This document shows positions 39,001 to 52,027 of a stretch of 64,000 bases of DNA, in pieces. The DNA comes from Trachelipus rathkii (taxonomy: Eukaryota; Arthropoda; Malacostraca; Isopoda; Trachelipodidae): the NCBI GenBank assembly GCA_015478945.1, contig JABUQX010022859.1, positions 20,295 to 84,294 on the forward strand. The letters are read 5' to 3'. Each line of letters begins with the position of its first letter. Position 1 is the first letter of the stretch. A program made the position numbers and the translations under genes. A model generated the notes under the pieces. It had not been told where the DNA came from and did not search any database. It saw nothing but the letters and a program-made list of their open reading frames with translations.

Positions 39001-39812
39001 TACGAAAACCTAAATACTATATACTAACGACGAAATAACCTCAAAACCTCACTTAAAAACGAGGGAATGATTTAAACTGGACTAAAAAATATCATCTGGT
39101 TTATATATTCCCATTATGTCATTCAAAACGATAATAATTTGCCTTTTCTGATATAATTTTCAACCGATAGTGATGAAATATACCATAATATACAAAGTTT
39201 GAGATAAACACCACTGGCAAAAATTCATATATAATAATTCTCCACTCTTGCGTAGCATTTAATTAATAAGTAGGAATTTGATGTAGGTCTCGCGTATCCT
39301 TATCAAGTTCCCTGCAACCAGGTATACCATCTTAAATGCTTTCAGAAGAGGGTTCGATAACAGTGCCTGCAAAGTAGATGACCAAGTGGCTAGAGTATTA
39401 AACAAAATGTCTCTTGTACTGTTACCGTAATAATGAAAAATTTTCTCGGTCGAAAGGAAGTTTCTGCACTATTTCTCTATAACTTCCACTGGGAACATTA
39501 TCAACAATATGTGTCAAGTGTAATGGGAAAGATCACAACATTCCACTTGCTCGAAGAGTTGAATTAACCTCAAACCGAAGGAGAATCAATCTAGGACCCC
39601 TCTCTTACGAGGAATGAGTGACAGCCAACGATTACTTTGTAAAGGGGCTAATTTCAACCAACTCAACAAAGATATCTGTATCAAATGACAGAATCTAACT
39701 TCAATTAGTAATTACTTGGTAACGTTGCCATTACCAATATCTTGAAGGTTCTCACTTCTAGGTACCTCATCATCTCACACATAATAACATTCTTTTCTCT
39801 TCAACGCTTTTA
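36056..39812. other. No feature recognised with confidence
   Basis: A+T-rich sequence. A GT/CT-rich patch lies at 36768-36815 and small (AAT)n at 37711 and 38104. On the plus strand 37002-37128 follows a good acceptor (TACTTTCCTTACAG) and stays open to a stop (FPATTSFYSQTRQTNF), but no family was recognised and composition gives little support. Confidence 0.4.
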
Positions 39813-40036
39813 TCAACCCGCCAGATCTGTCTGCTGGTTCATTTCTTTGTATATTCTCAATAAGTCTGCCACCATTAACTCCTTTTTATTTTTCCTACAT
39901 CCTTCTTGAAGGTAAATCCAAAAAGGGAGTACGTCTTTATATATCGGCCTTCGGTTGTGTTTCTTCTTTATTCTAAGGCTATTGAGTGTGCGGCCTCTGC
40001 TCATTTTCCACAAGGGTCCAATAAAGAAAATATGGT
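39813..40036 (-). CDS. Possible terminal exon of an unrecognised gene
   Basis: The acceptor TTTTTTTGCGTTTCAG ends at 40037. It is followed by an open frame of 73 codons to a TGA at 39815-39813, entering with two leftover bases. It reads HIFFIGPLWKMSRGRTLNSL, then IYKDVLPFWIYLQEGCRKNK and MVADLLRIYKEMNQQTDLAG. The composition (Arg/Lys, Leu, aromatic) looks protein-like. No domain was recognised. It lies downstream of two other exon-like stretches on the same strand (42090-42173, 46460-46588), but its entry phase does not join directly to the exon at 42090. Confidence 0.3.
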
Positions 40037-42089
40037 CTGAAACGCAAAAAAGGATGGAGAATTTAGACTATGTACAATAAATCTAAACAACACAATCATA
40101 TTGTTCAAATATTTTTAAGAAGAGTTGAGTTGAGGTTTTAACGTTCGGAAGCATTTGTTCAAAATAATTTCAAAGATCAGAAGTACGTACAAATGATTTT
40201 TGCGATGCTCAAATCCTCTTGCATGTGGTGAGCAACGAGATTTCAAAAAATTAATAATGTAAACTTCTCTAAAAATTCAAAGTTCCATAAAAAAATAATT
40301 AAATAAGTCGTTTTTCAACGTACAGTCATTAACGAATAAGTTGCTAAAGTACCAAATATTGCAGTAACCGGAGATGAAGGGTTCTACGAGTACTACGAGG
40401 ATTGCGAGAAGTGTTTTAATAATCAATTTTACGCTATCATGAGGCGAATTCAGATGTTAACAGGCAAGCGATGACAGTCAATACAGCCAGCCAGCACTAA
40501 CATGCATTTCAAGTATAATTCCACCTAGCAGAAGGAGAGAGATAGGGTAGACGTACAGAGTACCGAGGATCGAGTGAATAGAAGAGAGACCGATGAGAGC
40601 ATAGATAGACAATGCCACGCTGATTGTCTCTCGTGTTGCTATGATCGAGGACAGAAAGACACGAACAAGATGATAATTACACATACGAGTTAGCATTTCG
40701 ATTCCAACATAAGATCTCTTCCTGACTTGAGCTAGATCTACGAAGCTGTTTGAGTAGAAATAATCTAGACGCAGAAATGCAGTAGACGATTAAGTGAGAG
40801 TACCAATGACAATGTTGGCTTATGGTGAATAGTGTCGTTCTTGAGGGAGAGAGACGCCAATGCAGAGTGTAGCTATCATTTGCTGTCCAGCAGCACCGTG
40901 TACGGTCGGAGATGTACATCTAATCGAACAAGGAAACATATGGGTATGAGCAAAGACAAGGAAGGTGATTGAGGTGTAGACGCACTAAGTTAACGCAGAT
41001 GGAGAAGCATGAACTGATGACGACGAGACAAGAGATGGAAGCTAAGTTAGGAAGATGAATGGAAGGAGATGCGGCATGAGAAAGCAGAATGAATAGGAAG
41101 GTAGTGTGGAGAAACGATAAGAGCGATAGAAGATGATGATGTGTCAGGTTGGATGGGTGAATGAGAGAGTGCATGGCACGATAAGATATGTATCGTAATT
41201 ATTGGTCAAAGATTACTTCTGGAGATGAGCTGATAGAGCAAGAGAAAGATGAATGACTTAGCAGTGAACGGGAGTCAGTATCTAGCAATGATGCGCTTCA
41301 AAATGTTAGGTTGTTGACTAGTTGACGAAAGAGCACAGAGAGAGAGCGTTGGAGAGATATGAGGGAGAGAGAGATGGGTGACGCTATAGGAGAGGAGTAG
41401 TGGAGGAGGAGCGAGATGGCAGTTAGTTTAAAGGCGAAAGAGGAAAATGGTAAGAACATTGGCTAATTAATGATTGTTTTCCAAGTAAAATCTAATCAAC
41501 TTTCTTCAGCTGGGGAAGTAGAATGGTTGGCCGTCATTTTCGATGGGTATAGTCCATCAGATAGAGACTGGGTTGGTTCGAATGGGTACAAGATGGAGAG
41601 GAAAAGTAACAGGGAAGTGGGGAGGATAATGACAAGTCAGAAGCTGGTTATTAGCGCCTGTATTATCCTTGAGGAGGAGAGGAAATGGCAGTATGTATCG
41701 AATAGAATAAGATGGAGTCTACAGGGGAGAGGGAAAGAAAGTAAGTCGCGGCGGACGAGGTAAGACCTTCTGACAATAACAGGGGTGAGTGTAAGGGAGA
41801 GGGCGGCTAGAGGCTTCCTTCTCTTTTTGGCAGTGGATAGGGCTACGTTGTGACGAGGCGGTTATTGTTTCTTGGTAATATGCCACGGTCCGATCTTTAA
41901 GGTATAGGTCCGAGGTAAAGAAAGCCGGGTGAGCTTACGGAACTCGACTTTTTGCTGGCGACTGAGGGAGCGCCAGGCGTATGAGGAAAGAGACTGGATT
42001 AGGCACTGGAGAGCAGTGGTCCAAGCGTAGAACTCTCATTACTTGCCGGGATAACAGTGGAGACCAATACCTTGATGCGGTTTATTTAC
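40037..42089. other. Purine-rich unassigned region
   Basis: From about 40500 to 41780 the plus strand is rich in GAGA/GGAG words. Long open frames on the minus strand are therefore Ser/Leu/Ile-rich and unlikely to be genes. From 41800 to 42060 GC is higher. No family was recognised. Confidence 0.4.
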
Positions 42090-42173
42090 CGCAGGCTGCA
42101 ATGAAATTTCAATAACGTCATCAGCTTTTTTGCAATCCACCAACTTTGAAGTGAGATCATTTTCATCATCATT
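42090..42173 (-). CDS. Possible internal exon, acidic peptide, unrecognised gene
   Basis: The acceptor is ATTATTACAG and the donor GTAAAT. It is 28 codons with phase 0 at both ends, reading NDDENDLTSKLVDC and KKADDVIEISLQPA. The coding-like reading and good splice borders support an exon. Its phase matches the donor of the exon-like stretch at 46460, so the two could be consecutive exons of a gene with an acidic, low-complexity region. No function can be given. Confidence 0.4.
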
Positions 42174-42175
42174 CT

Positions 42176-42177
<2 letters not shown>

Positions 42178-42210
<33 letters not shown>

Positions 42211-42799
42211 TAATAAAATAATAATATATATATAATATAATATAATAAAATAATAATAATAAATTAGAGGTTTATTTATAAAACAATTGACGAATGAAGA
42301 AAAATGGTAATTTTTCAACAGTGATTTATGACCTATCTTTTATTATTATTTAATAGCTCTATACTGTAAAGAAGTGTGCATAACCCTCAAACTTTTGAGA
42401 ATATTTAAATATATACGTTTTGAATGGGGCAAGTCATGAGCTCAGCATACCAACTAGAGTGAACACTAGCATTTATATTTTAAATCATGTTTGTATTTTT
42501 AATGTTGGTAATATTGGCTATTTTGGTAGATCGAGTTTGCATCTATTTGTGAAGTGCATAAATTGGAAATGGACATTATAGAAATGGACACAAGAAGCCC
42601 AATACTTAAAAATATATATGAAAGTATATATATAAGTAATATATATATATATATTCTTCACTAAGAATATATATATATAATTATAGTATATTATATATAT
42701 ATATATATACTATATTAATATATAGTATATATATATATATCTACTATTATATTATATACTATCTCTATATTCTCTATATATATATATATATATACTATC

Positions 42800-42832
<33 letters not shown>

Positions 42833-42850
42833 TACTATATATATATATTT
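42178..42850. repeat. (AAT)n and interrupted (AT)n tracts
   Basis: (AAT)n-like repeats lie at 42178-42262 and AT repeats at 42610-42850. Between them, 42263-42609, is unique A+T-rich sequence. The right tract abuts the 3' end of LINE copy B. Confidence 0.85.
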
Positions 42851-42861
42851 CTTTCTTTTTC

Positions 42862-45000
42862 TTTTACTCTTTGCCCCAAGATTGGGGTAAGGTGTCTGTC
42901 TAACCGGCCTGCGGAAAAGAAAGCAGTGAGAACATGAAACGTTCGAAAAAGAAGCCCAGTCCCTCTACCTCCGCCCCTCCTGTACCATTAATTAGTGAGA
43001 GCTCGTCAAAGACAGAAAATCCACCCTAGAGATCATGGACGGACGGACCTCACTATGGTAAATTGTCTCAAGTGTAGGGTTCATCCCTGGCCCAGGTGGG
43101 CCACACCCATGCGCCCATACAAAACCCCGCCAATCTCTCCTATTCTGCACCTTTATTCTCGCCTCTGCCCAACTCACATTTCTCTCCTCTTCAGACATTC
43201 GTTCACCGACTCAATCCATTTTCTCTTCGGTCTCGCGACCAGTCCGGTCGTTCGCACACCTCACACAACTATACATCGCTCTAACCAACGATAATCATTC
43301 ATCCTTTCCAACCATGAAAACCATCTCAAATACTTTCATTTATTCTTATTTACCCTTTCTTTCAACCACAATCCATCTCTTAACTACGTTCATCTCCTCT
43401 CTTCTATCAATTCTTCTCAACACTAGCAACCACCTAAGATTGTTCCATCTTCTGAACACATTGAACTTTAGATCTATACTTCCTATTCCAGACCATCGCT
43501 TTCCTACATACAATAACAACAGGCTCACACATACCTCAATGAAGACGCTAGCACATCAAGAACTTAGTCTCCATCTTTGCATTCACCAACGATTTAATTG
43601 CACAGCCACCTTCCCTCGCCATTCACCAACCTTTCCTCTACACTACCTGCAGATCGTCCGTTTCCCAATTCTCGATCCCAACATATACCCTAAATATTTT
43701 AAACTCAGACACTTGTTCTAGCTGCTCACCATCTACATAAACTTGCAACACTCGAGGAGTGTCCACCCCTCCCATCCTCACTTACAACATAACCTTACTT
43801 CTCTTATCCACGTTTACTTTCCAACCCTCCTTTTACATACCTGCAAAAATTCTCTCTATCAATTCTCTCAAACTTCTTCAGATTCGCCAACAGAACAAAT
43901 CAATCCGCTATAATCAGGTAGGGCACCCTCCACTCAACTCCATTCTCCACTATTCTACACCTTCTCCTGCCACTCCCACCTCCAATTCTTTCATACCATC
44001 CATATACAAATTGAATAACAAGGAGACATAACACAACCTGCCTCACTCCGCTATTAATCCTAAACCAAGCACCATTGACACCATTTATTCTTAACAAACG
44101 CTTCACCTTCACGTACGGTCATACATACTTTTGATTCCATTCAGAAAGCCCTCAACACCAACACCATACTATCAATAACACCCTTGCATCACACGGCTTC
44201 CCTATTAAACTCTATCATACGCTGTTGCAAATCCATAAAACCTAATACAAGTTTATTCTTCTTCTTCCTCCTTTTCTCATCATTTGTTTCAATGCTAAGA
44301 TTTGATCCACCACATTCCCTCACATATTCACTCCTAAACGCACTGTCTTCACGCATCAGTCCTTCAGTACCTCGACCACTCTTCGACCCAAATAGCCAGC
44401 ATCACCTTCCTACCACTCAGTAAACTTATTCCGCCCTATAATTTCTAAAGTCCTTTTCTCCTTACCCTTATAAAATTAAGGGTACTATTATCCAGCTCTC
44501 CTCCAATCCCTCTGGACTATACAACCCTTATTCAAACGCTTTATTACACAACTTCAAATCCATTCGAATCACCATCTCCGCCTCCAGTCTTAGTCATTCT
44601 TCACCAGTCAAATTTCTCTATCCTGCGATTTACCATTCTATCAACTTTTTCACTCTACCCCATTACCTCCTCCTTATTATAAACCTCATCCCCAAAATAC
44701 TATTCCTTCTTGCACCATCAACCTCACACACATTCACTATCACTCTTCATTACTGGTTAATATATCCGTGCAGAGTCTTCGAAGTGTTCTTTCCACACCC
44801 CTCTCACACCTACTTCATCAGTTACAAAAGCACCATCCCTATTCATTATTCTAAGGATTCCCCTTATTCTCATCTTAACCTTTCGCGCTTCCTTCCAGAA
44901 TACGAGCTCCTTATTCCTTCTCGGTTACACGTCCCCATTCATGCCTCCTTTCCAAACTGTTCATTTACTCTTGTATTTCATCCTACGTATACATCCCTTT
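42862..45000 (-). pseudogene. RTE-like LINE copy B, longest of the family here
   Basis: On the minus strand, in order from 45000 down, are sequence related to fragment E, then KRLLRINGVNGAWFRINSGV (about 44105-44050; the SGV-RQG block), NGVEWRVP with an AD (the ADD block, degraded), then blocks matching copy A, and finally EWRDWRG/RDWRGF with GCGPPGPG near 43100. The 3' untranslated end, about 43000-42862, matches copy A (12000-12160). About 2.1 kb is present with many frameshifts, so it is dead or poorly sequenced. Both ends abut AT repeats. Confidence 0.8.
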
Positions 45001-45004
45001 TATA

Positions 45005-45163
45005 TATACTATAACTATTATATTATCATCTCATTATATATGATATATATATATATCTATATATATTATATATATTACTATATTATATTACTATATTATT
45101 ATATGTATTATATAATATATTTATATATAGTATATACTATATTATATTATACTATATTATATC
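45005..45163. repeat. (AT)n-rich tract between LINE copies B and C
   Basis: Imperfect TA/ATA repeats. This is the 3' boundary of copy C and the 5' boundary of copy B. Confidence 0.9.
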
Positions 45164-45164
45164 T

Positions 45165-45735
45165 CATCCGTCCACTTTTCCCCAAGACTGGGGGTAAGAG
45201 GCGTGACATGCATCAGAAAAAAAAAGCAACGTAGTACAGAATATGACAAAAGTGAAAAGAAAAGCCCAGCCTTCACGCCCCTCTGTACCATTTATAGTAA
45301 AACTCGTCGCCAGACAGAAAATCCACCATCCATTTCTGGTAAAATCGTACAAGTGTATGTTCACTGGCCAGGAGGGCCACACTACATAACCCTCTCCTTC
45401 ACAAACCTCCCGCCATTCTCTCTTATCATGCACCTTTCTTCTCTCCTCGGCCAAACACCATTCTCTTCTCTCCTGCAGACATTCCTTTTACCTAAGAATC
45501 AATCCACTTCTTTCTCTTCGGTTCTCCACCCGGCTCGGTTCCAACACAAGCACCACTATCAATCCGTCTTAACCACCATCTATCATTCATCTTCCCTTTC
45601 CACATGACCAAACAATCTTAACAATACTTTCATTTATTCACTCGTTTACCCTTTCTTCACACCACGACAACTCCTCTAATATGTTCTCTTCCTCATTTTA
45701 AATCAATTCTATTCACCACTAGCACGCCCTTATTA
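45165..45735 (-). pseudogene. RTE-like LINE copy C, 3' end only
   Basis: The minus strand reads RRKVHDKREWREVCEGEGY, matching KRKVHDRREWRGVVKGYGY-like sequence of copy A, then the shared 3' untranslated end with the CCCCAAGACTGGGGG word (plus strand 45180). The 5' side is cut at an AT repeat at 45735. Confidence 0.8.
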
Positions 45736-46120
45736 TATAATTATATATTATTATAGTAATAATTCTCTATATCTATATATCTATATACATATATATTATA
45801 TATATATATACTATATCTATATATATATATATAATATATATATAATATATATATAAGAGAGAGAGAGAGGAGAGAGAGAGAGAGCGGGAGAGAGATGAGA
45901 GAGAGAGAAGAGAGAGGGAGAGAGAGAGAGAGAGAGGAGAGAGAGCAGAGAGAGAGAAAGAGAGAGAGAGAGGAGAAGAGAGAGTCAGAGCGCAGAGAGA
46001 GCGAGAGAAGAGAGAGAGAGAGATGCAGAGAGAGGAGAGAGAGAGAGAGACGACGAGAGAGAGAGAGAGGAGAGAGAGTAGAGACAGAGAGAGAAGAGAG
46101 AGAGAGAAGAGAGGAGAGAG

Positions 46121-46174
<54 letters not shown>

Positions 46175-46395
46175 AGAGTGAGAAGAGAGAGACGAGAGAG
46201 AGAGAGAGTCAGAGAGAGGAGAGAGAGAGAGAGAGAGAGAGCAGGAGAGAAGAGAGATGGAGAGAGAGTAGCGATCAGGAGAGAGAGAGAGAGAGAGCAA
46301 GAGAGAGAGAGAGAGAGAGCAGAGGACTCGAGAGAGAGAGAGAGACTCAGGTAGGAGAGAGAGATCGTCGAGGACAGACAGAGAGAGAGAATACC
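45736..46395. repeat. (AT)n followed by imperfect (GA)n
   Basis: AT repeats run to about 45853 and then a purine GA tract with interruptions to 46390. Ser-Leu and Arg-Glu frames across it are artefacts. Confidence 0.95.
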
Positions 46396-46459
46396 TCATG
46401 ACCACCGAAATTTACTTTCATATCCATAAACCTGTAATCAATTATATAAATCAACTAAC

Positions 46460-46588
46460 CTTTAACGCCCCTAAATCCTGTGATGTTAGGGAATCAACCT
46501 CGGAACTTTGATTTTTCCTCTCCGTCTGAAGATCTTTGGTCAAAATTGAGTCAGATTCACTGTTTTGATTCTCTTTCTTTCTTATTGG
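46460..46588 (-). CDS. Possible exon, Ser/Glu-rich peptide, unrecognised gene
   Basis: 43 codons are open up to the donor GTTAGT, with phase 0 out: PIRKKENQNSESDSILT, KDLQTERKNQSSE and VDSLTSQDLGALK. A strong acceptor (TTGTTTTATAG, ending at 46643) would add 18 codons but includes one stop (TAA at 46591-46589), which could be a sequence error. Otherwise the exon starts elsewhere. The exit phase fits the exon-like stretch at 42090-42173. No homology was recognised. Confidence 0.35.
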
Positions 46589-46729
46589 TTAGCTTAAGAG
46601 TATTGGAATGAGCGTGTGAGACAAGATGAAGGCGAAGTTTATCTATAAAACAAGAAAAATGAATTTGAAAACTTTTTCCAAAAACTAAGCGATAATAAGT
46701 AATTTTAAACTAAAATCAGATGCTATTTT

Positions 46730-46763
46730 AAAATATATATATATATTATATATAGTATATATA

Positions 46764-46798
<35 letters not shown>

Positions 46799-47429
46799 TA
46801 TATTATAATATATATATATACTATATCATATATATATATCTATATCTATTATATATATATATATCTACTACTAGTATTGTAATATACTATATTATTCATT
46901 TAATATAATATATATCAGGCGGCGATTCCACGCAACTTTTTACTACTCGTGCTATCTCTCTCCTCTCTCCTCTCTCTTCCTCTCTCTCTCCTCTCTCTAG
47001 TATATATCTATATATATATATATTATACTATATATCTATATATATATATTTATATATATATTATATAATATATATTATATCTTAGTATATATATAATATA
47101 TATTATATATATATATATATATTATATCTATTATATGGACACTTTTCATAAGTGGTTGACTCTCTCTAATATTAGGTTAGGTCCTTAATTTAGGTTAAAG
47201 TTTTGTTAGGCTTGTTTTCGGTAGTTAGGTTAGGTTAAGTTAGGTTAAGTTAGTGTACCCAAAAATTTAATGTTATTTACCCCTAAAATTATTAAAATAG
47301 ATGATACATTAATTAATGATGATTTCCCGCCTCCCTTGGAGTCAATCCCACTTATAAATAGCCTATAATATATATATTCTATATATATATATATATATTA
47401 TATATATATATATATATCATATATATATA

Positions 47430-47463
<34 letters not shown>

Positions 47464-47504
47464 TGATATATATGTATATAATTTATACTATATATTATGC
47501 TTTC
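46730..47504. repeat. (AT)n tracts with CT-rich and TTAGG-like stretches
   Basis: AT tracts lie at about 46730-46915, 47000-47135 and 47365-47500. A CT-rich stretch lies at 46950-46998. At 47177-47258 several TTAGG/TTAAG units occur (GTTAGGTTAGGTTAAGTTAGG), related to the arthropod telomere repeat but too few to be a telomere. Confidence 0.8.
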
Positions 47505-48832
47505 TCTTTATCTTCCCTTCTTCTCTTTCTTTACTCTTCCCTTTATTTTCCAAGATGGGAGTAAGGTGCGTGACGAGCATCCGGAAAAGAAAGCAGTAGA
47601 AGAGCATGACTTAAGTCGATAAGAAAGCCCAGCCTTACCGCCCTCAGTACTATTAATTAGCGAGAAACTCATCGAGTCCAACTCAATACATCCACCTTAA
47701 AGCCTTTCATGGGACAGGATGGACCTCACTATGGTAGATCGTCAGTGTAAGGGTCCATCCTTGGCCCAGGTGGGGCCCACAACCATACCCCATCAATCCC
47801 CCGCAAATTCACCTTCCTGTTTACACCTTTCTTTCTCGACTTACAAACTCACATTCTCTCCTTCAGAATTCGTTTAGCTGACTCAATCCACTTTCTTTCG
47901 GTCTCACTCAGCTGGTCGGTTTCCAAAAATAGCCACTATACAATCCCGCATTAACCAACCAACTATCCATTCTCCTTTCACATGACAAACCATCTCAACA
48001 TACTTCATTTATTCTCTCATTACCTTTCTCACCACACATTCTCAATACGTTCATTCCTCATTCTATTAATTCTTCTCACACTTAGCATGCCCCTAAGATT
48101 GTCCATCTGAACACAATTGGAACTTTAGATCCTATACTTCTTCTATATTCCAGACCCATAGTCTCATACCTACAATAATACAGGTAACAAACATACCCCA
48201 TTAGGACTCTACGCGCCTCAGATTGTCCTTTTACATTCACCACGATTTAATTGCACCAACCTTCCTGCCATTTCCAACTTTCCTACTACACACTCTGCAT
48301 CATCCGCAACATACCTAAATATTTAAACACTTGCCTCCAGCTGCTCACCATCTAACATAACTTCACCTCGAAGGACTGTCCTCACTCACAGACAAGAACC
48401 TTACTCTTATCTACGTTTTACTTTCAAACCCCTCCTTTTTCACACACCCTGCAAAATCTCTCTACTAATCCTCTTCATAAACTCTCTTCAGATTCGGCAC
48501 ACAGAACCAAATCATCCGCATATAATAGGTAGCGCACCCTCCACTCATCTCCATTCTCCATCATTCTAACACCATATCTTGCCATCCCCACGTCGAATTC
48601 TTTCATAACCCATCCTATCAATGGAATAGACCAAGCGAGCATATACATCACCTGTCCTCACTCCGCTATTAATCCTAAACCCATCCATTGACACATTTAT
48701 TCTTACACACGCATCTTGTCATATCCATATTTTGATTCCATTCCAGAAGCTACCACCACACATACTCATTACTTCACTAATACCTGCATACAAGCTTCCT
48801 ATTGAACTCTATCATACGCCTGTTTAAATCCA
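47505..48832 (-). pseudogene. RTE-like LINE copy D, cut by a Ty3-class element
   Basis: It matches copy B from its 3' end (CAAGATGGGAGTAAGG) through the SGV-RQ region. The 5' part stops inside AAATCCAT at 48832, where copy B continues AAATCCATAAAACC (44230). The retrotransposon therefore inserted into this LINE. Confidence 0.8.
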
Positions 48833-51615
48833 TGGGCCAAAATGTAATGCAGTGGTACATGGAAGTATATAAATTTGTTTTCATTTTATTTGTTTTTAAA
48901 AATAAGAGAGGTCACGTATTGCTATTGCAATATTATTTATTTCTCTTTTGTCTATATATCTAATGTATGCTGCAAAGGCCCGATCAAACTGCTTGTAAAT
49001 ATGTTTATATTGTAAGGAGAAACAATAACCAATGAGAACTTATCTTTTAAGACTTACTTTTAAAATCTGAATTGTCATTGGTCCGTTGCTTAACAAAGCC
49101 TCTTATTAATATTTTATTTTATTATTGTTATCTTTTCATTAACCTCAACCCCATTTTTTCAAAGCGAATTGCGAAATGCGCTAGCTGCGTATTACTGTAT
49201 TATACTTAAATGGTTTTAATATATATTAAAGTATTTTATTGAATACTGCATTTTTGTAAAGGTGTGGAAGCTCATAATCTTTCGATTCGTTAGTTTCTTT
49301 ACTGATTTGGAATGAAAGATTGGTTTGTCATTTCTTGAGAAGTAGTATGATATTACAAGGAATACCAATCCCGCCTCCTCTTCAGATGTCTTGTATATAT
49401 TTGTTTTACTAAATTAATAAATGATCCTCATACATCAATTTTCCTTGCTGTTTTTAAGGACTGTGATTCGTTAAGAGGCGTAATCTATATTACTCTAATA
49501 TTCATATAAATAGTAAAAATGATATTTTTGATCTTTCCGCTTTTCCTTGTTGTTTACTTAAGTTGTAATATCGTTGGTACCCTAAATGCCTCGTCATGTC
49601 TCGATCTCAATAACTCCTTTTTATTATACTGTTAGATTCGTGTATCTTTCTTGTAAACCAAGAAGTTGCTTTGTTTCGTCGTTTGTATCTATCACAAAGG
49701 TAAATGTAATATTTGTCTTTAATTTAATGTGGTTGCTACAATTTCGATGTGTAAATATTGCGTTTTGCTCTATTGTAAAGATTAAGCGTGATTAAGTTTG
49801 TGTTCTTAAAGCTATTGTGAGTAGATTGTATTTTATACTATGCAATTGGTATGTCAAAACGTGTCGTCTGCAGTTATGCATTTGTAAAGAGTATTGCATT
49901 TGAATTGTTGCTAGATGTTACTCGGTCAGTAAGGTTGTATCTTTATTGTAATTTATTTCTCTGAAGTTTTCGCAATTAACTCATATGTGGTGATAAATAT
50001 AAAACAATTGTAAGTTTAAATATTTTATTTATTACCATATGGTTAATGTGTGTTATTTCATATACCAATGTTTGTTTGAACAAAGGTATTCTATTTAATC
50101 ACTAATAGGCACTCTTTTTGCATTAGAGAACCAGTTATAGTAAAAAGCTTCAGCTTGATCCCTTTATTACTTATGCACATTTTGACGCATCGATTTTTTT
50201 TGTACAATTTCAAATTGAATTCTCAATTTTTCAGTAAAGATTTAAGATTACATATCAAATCAATCAGTCTATATATTTTTTTGTTACATAGTGTTTATTT
50301 ATTTATACACATTTTTGAACTAAATATTTTTATATTTTTCTATACTACTTTTGGGCGGGAATCTGGTATAATTTAATGTTAGAGGCATTTTGTTATTGAG
50401 CTAACAGTTGTTTGCATATATCCATTGATGCACATATAAATGTACATATTGCAATTGTAATATGCTACGGTCGCTCTGATGCTATATTGCAAGAGATATA
50501 TTTAAACATAAATCACTCCATTGATATTTGTACTGAAGTTCTATCCAAAAGACTGCTGCGTGCGTGCGCATGTAGCGGATTCTCGGCATCCTAATTGCAT
50601 TGATATGGATGTAATAAATTAGTTTGTATACAAAGCAGTTTATTCATTTTTTTTTATTAAAGTATTTTTTAAATTTATTCCAGTAGTTTTTTTGAGTGTT
50701 TCAAGGTAGTTTATTTTTCTTATTTATTGCACAATATTCAGATCTAATATTCTAGGTCTTTAAGACATTGATTTCATGATCAAAACATTGATCATTAAAC
50801 AGGTGAGTTCATTGATAAGAGATTTGGCTGGACGGTTTTCATATAAAGCAACGAACCCGTTCAAACCGTTGTTTCACTTGAAGGATCTTCAGAGAGATAC
50901 GTTGGTGAGTTTTGAGTATAAAATTGCATTGTAGTATTGCACAGGCCGGTAACTCATTCGACAGGAGGTCTGGATACTGATACGATATAGGTTTGAGAAT
51001 CTTGGAAAGTGTTAGTTGGTTGTCTTGTCACGGGGCCTGGCCAAGGAATTGTTTATCTGTTAGAAGAGTAAGTTTATGACATATATTTAATCCTTTTCAA
51101 GCCAATTCCATTACATTTTAAATTGGGCGTTCCTGTTCGGGATTTTATTTTATAACCCCCAGTCATTATTCGTTATCATTGAATTGCTTGTTGTGAATTC
51201 ATTTTGCCATTTTGCTGAATATTTGAGCACAGCGTTATTCATTTGTAATTGTTTTGCTAAAACCTGTGCTAGAGTTATTGTTTAAGTATTTTCACCAATA
51301 TCGACAGTTGGGATATATGTGATATGAGTTTTTAATTGTCATATGTCTATTGTACTATTATTTTATTGAAGTTGATGTATATGATTCTTGTGCGTATTGG
51401 GTGAAATAGTATTTTGGCTATTGCAACCATACCCATTGCTTGGAAACAATTAAACACTGGAATAATTTTAATACTTTTTATATAAGTATATAATAAATTA
51501 TGTATAATTATAAAAGTTCTATATATAATATATTATATATATATATATATATTATATCTATATATTCTATCATATATATATAATTATATATTATATCATA
51601 TATATATATATATAC

Positions 51616-51646
<31 letters not shown>

Positions 51647-51907
51647 TATAATATGTTAGATAGAGTAAAATTTTCAAAGATTGAGTGAAGCGAATATAGT
51701 AATTTCGGAATTCCTTGATTTTACTCACTGTTGAGGTTATGGTATTATATTCCCACAGATTTTTGCAATTTTCCTACGAATTGTTTTTTAAACCTGTATA
51801 TATAATATTATTATATATATATATATTTATAATATATATATATATATATTATATATATATATATCGTTAATTTTGTGTCAAGGAAATTTGTTTTCCTGCG
51901 TGTATCA
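48833..51907 (+). repeat. 5' terminal repeat (LTR) of Gmr1-like element, about 3.07 kb
   Basis: It starts TGGGCCAAAATGTAATGCAG and aligns along its whole length with 57176-60241 (for example AAGGCCCGATCAAACTGC, GAGTAGATTGTATTTTATA, GTATTGCACAGGCCGGTAAC). The left border is firm because it breaks LINE copy D. The right border, at GTGTATCA before GTGGGAGC, is chosen for a CA end and is uncertain. AT repeats lie at 51490-51650 and 51797-51865. No gene was seen inside. Confidence 0.65.
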
Positions 51908-52027
51908 GTGGGAGCAAAATTTCGGAATTTTGGTAGAAAACGTGATTGCGATTCGTGCGTTAAGAAGTGACTTTGTTGACGAACGAATATATTTTATAAT
52001 TTGTCTTTGAGTATAACGATTATAACA

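Noticed and set aside
39290..39640. Plus-strand readings such as KFPATRYTILNAFRRGFDNS
   Set aside because: Short open stretches in several frames without splice partners or a recognisable domain.
40478..41174. Ser/Leu/Ile-rich minus-strand frames resembling membrane proteins
   Set aside because: They are the complement of a purine-rich stretch. Three separate frames with no splice or start support.
49586..50594. Open frames of 60-73 codons in the Gmr1-like terminal repeat
   Set aside because: The matching positions in the second repeat are frameshifted and composition is that of non-coding A+T-rich sequence.
51908..51930. GTGGGAGC as a tRNA primer binding site of the Gmr1-like element
   Set aside because: It begins near TGG after a CA end, but its extension does not match a tRNA 3' end that I could derive, so it is only used as a tentative border.
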